NCBI RefSeq assembly: GCF_030553075.1 | Contig: NZ_CP130701.1 | Location: 2,046,001-2,110,000 of the forward strand | Direction of reading: 5' to 3' | Source of the DNA: Halomonas sp. I5-271120 | Lineage (GTDB): Bacteria; Pseudomonadota; Gammaproteobacteria; Pseudomonadales; Halomonadaceae | Length of the DNA: 64,000 nt | Shown: positions 62,541 through 64,000 of the stretch, one piece after another | Position numbering within the stretch: the stretch's first letter is position 1 | Layout: each line of letters starts with the position of its first letter | Program-made: the position numbers and the translations under genes | Notes under the pieces: generated by a model | What the model was told of the DNA's origin: nothing | The model's input: the letters and a program-made list of their open reading frames with translations, nothing else | Database searches by the model: none

Positions 62541-64000
62541 TCAGCCCAGATAGGTATAGCTCTTGAGCCCGGCATGCAGGTCGTCGAGGAAGGCGCGGCG
62601 CTGCGCTTCAGGTAGGCCGCTGGCCTCGAGCTGGCGGCTCAGATGGCGGCGCAGCACCTCGGCATCGAAGTTGACGTAGCCGAGCACCTTGGCCACGTCG
62701 TCACCCTGGATCGGCTCGGAGAGCACCCAGTCTCCGTTGGCGTCCAGTGCGGCATCCACCGAGTCGGTGTCGCCGAACAGGTTGTGCAGGTCGCCGAGGA
62801 TTTCCTGATAGGCGCCGACCAGGAAGAAGCCGAGCAGTTTCTCGTCGTCGTGCTGCCAGTCCGGCAGCGGCAGGGTGGCCTCGACGCCCTGGCCGTCGAC
62901 GTAGCTGTCGATGCGCCCGTCGCTGTCGCAGGTGATGTCCTGCACCACGGCGCGGCGGGTTGGTTCCCGGTCGAGCCCCGAGAGTGGCAGCACCGGGAAG
63001 ATCTGCTGAATGCCCCACACGTCGGGTACCGACTGGAACAGCGAGAAATTGACGAACAGCTTGTCGGCGAGCTTCTCTGCCAGCTCGTCGAGGATCTCCC
63101 GGTGAGCGCGGTTGCGGGCATCGAGCTGGCCACGCAGCCGGCCACAGGCGGCGAAGTAGACGGCCTCGCCCTCGGCGCGGGCGGTGATGTCAGCAAGGCC
63201 CAGCACGAAGCGGTCCTGCAGCTCGGCCATCGCCTGCACCAGGTCGTGGTAGGCCTCGACCAGACCACGAGGCTCCTGGCTGGCCGCCAGCTGGTCGTGC
63301 ACTCGCCACAGCTCCTGCACTTCGCCGTCCTGAGACGTGCGCGACGCCGGGGGCGCCTCACCGATGCGCTCTTCGCCGATCACGTTGGTGATCAGCACCG
63401 CGTGGTGGGCGGTCAGGGCGCGGCCGGATTCGCTGATCAGGTGCGGGTGGGGCAGGCCCTCGGCATCGCAGGCCTGGCGGAAGGCGGCCACCACGTTGCC
63501 GGCGTATTCGCGCATCGAGTAGTTGATCGAGCATTCGCTGCGTGAGCGGGTGCCCTCGTAGTCGATGCCGAGCCCGCCGCCGACATCGACGGTATCCACC
63601 GGCGCGCCAAGCTCACGCAGGCTCTGGTAGAAGCGGGCGCACTCGCGCAGGCCGCGCTGGATGTCGCGGATGTTGGCGATCTGCGAGCCCAGGTGGAAGT
63701 GCACCAGCTGCAGGCTCTCGAGAGAGTCGGCCTCGCGCAAGCGCTCGACCACCTCGAGGATCTGGCTGGCGGTGAGGCCGAACTTGGACTTCTCGCCGCC
63801 GGTGTTCTGCCACTTGCCCTTGCCCACCGAGGCGAGCCGGGCACGCAGGCCGATGCGCGGCGTGATCTCGAGGCGGCGAGCCTCTTCAAGAATCAGCTCC
63901 AGCTCTGAGAACTTCTCGACCACCAGGTAGACCTTGTGGCCAAGCTTTTCGCCCATCAGTGCCAGGCGCACGTACTCGCGATCCTTGTAGCCGTTGCAGA
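62541..64000 (-). CDS. speA: Biosynthetic arginine decarboxylase, 5' part outside the window
   Basis: A PLP-dependent decarboxylase (alanine-racemase-like barrel) that makes agmatine for putrescine synthesis. The 486 C-terminal codons are present and the gene runs off the right edge (about 650 residues expected). The visible part starts in CNGYKDREYVRLALMGEKLGH. RLASVGKGKWQNTGGEKSKFGLTASQI, LVHFHLGSQIANIRDIQ, VDVGGGLGIDYEGTRS, LISESGRAL and the beta-domain stretch LFVNFSLFQSVPDVWGIQQIFPV and GFFLVGAYQEILGDLHNLFGDTDSV are all standard SpeA motifs. Confidence 0.96.
   Translation of the reverse strand, partial: CNGYKDREYVRLALMGEKLGHKVYLVVEKFSELELILEEARRLEITPRIGLRARLASVGKGKWQNTGGEKSKFGLTASQILEVVERLREADSLESLQLVHFHLGSQIANIRDIQRGLRECARFYQSLRELGAPVDTVDVGGGLGIDYEGTRSRSECSINYSMREYAGNVVAAFRQACDAEGLPHPHLISESGRALTAHHAVLITNVIGEERIGEAPPASRTSQDGEVQELWRVHDQLAASQEPRGLVEAYHDLVQAMAELQDRFVLGLADITARAEGEAVYFAACGRLRGQLDARNRAHREILDELAEKLADKLFVNFSLFQSVPDVWGIQQIFPVLPLSGLDREPTRRAVVQDITCDSDGRIDSYVDGQGVEATLPLPDWQHDDEKLLGFFLVGAYQEILGDLHNLFGDTDSVDAALDANGDWVLSEPIQGDDVAKVLGYVNFDAEVLRRHLSRQLEASGLPEAQRRAFLDDLHAGLKSYTYLG

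Overview
This window is a 64-kb piece of a high-GC gammaproteobacterial chromosome, most likely from the genus Halomonas or a close relative. The basis is the character of the two 16S rRNA genes, an ectoine hydroxylase (ectD) and gammaproteobacterial gene pairs such as ilvY/ilvC and ilvI/ilvH. Most of it is ordinary core-genome content with dense, mostly operonic genes. Long open frames antisense to the GC-rich genes were treated as shadows.

Left part (1-22.3 kb): the end of lspA, then fkpB and ispH; a tightly packed minor-pilin operon of lower GC (pilE-like, gspH/fimT-like, pilV, pilW, pilX) with a second gspH-type gene facing it; thiO; a PP0621-family gene; nadE; bamD; rluD and pgeF; clpB behind a sigma32-like promoter; a sugar-porter MFS gene with LacI-type operators; the branched-chain amino acid genes ilvI-ilvH and divergent ilvY/ilvC; and pssA.

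Centre (22.4-37.1 kb): two complete rRNA operons (16S, tRNA-Ile, tRNA-Ala, 23S, 5S) lie in direct tandem. The duplicated unit includes the upstream tandem promoters and the downstream hairpin that serves as the hisC terminator. The rRNA genes look the same in both copies. The second 16S-23S spacer differs: it carries a remnant of a tRNA-Ile gene and an 82-bp imperfect palindrome between the two tRNAs. A complete IS66-family element (2439 bp, 8-bp target duplication) sits just after the second operon.

Right part (37-64 kb): hisC; an AEC transporter; a MarR regulator divergent from the homogentisate (tyrosine) degradation operon hmgA-fahA-maiA; an NlpE-like lipoprotein; radA; selD-selU; a GATase-like protein lacking its catalytic cysteine; an alkyltransferase-like (ATL) gene; a DUF416 gene; the hisB-hisH-hisA-hisF operon with a predicted outer-membrane protein attached to its end; a PanZ-like GNAT gene overlapping an AsmA-family gene; mutY-yggX; a tRNA-Phe/Gln/Thr cluster; ectD; an FAH-family hydrolase; a long CoA-transferase; and the 3' part of speA running off the right edge.

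The least ordinary features are the repeat-bearing minor-pilin operon without pilY1, the tandem rrn duplication with divergent spacers, the paired operators 105 bp apart upstream of the sugar porter, and the cysteine-less amidotransferase paralogue. I did not find a CRISPR array, prophage or recognisable defence system.
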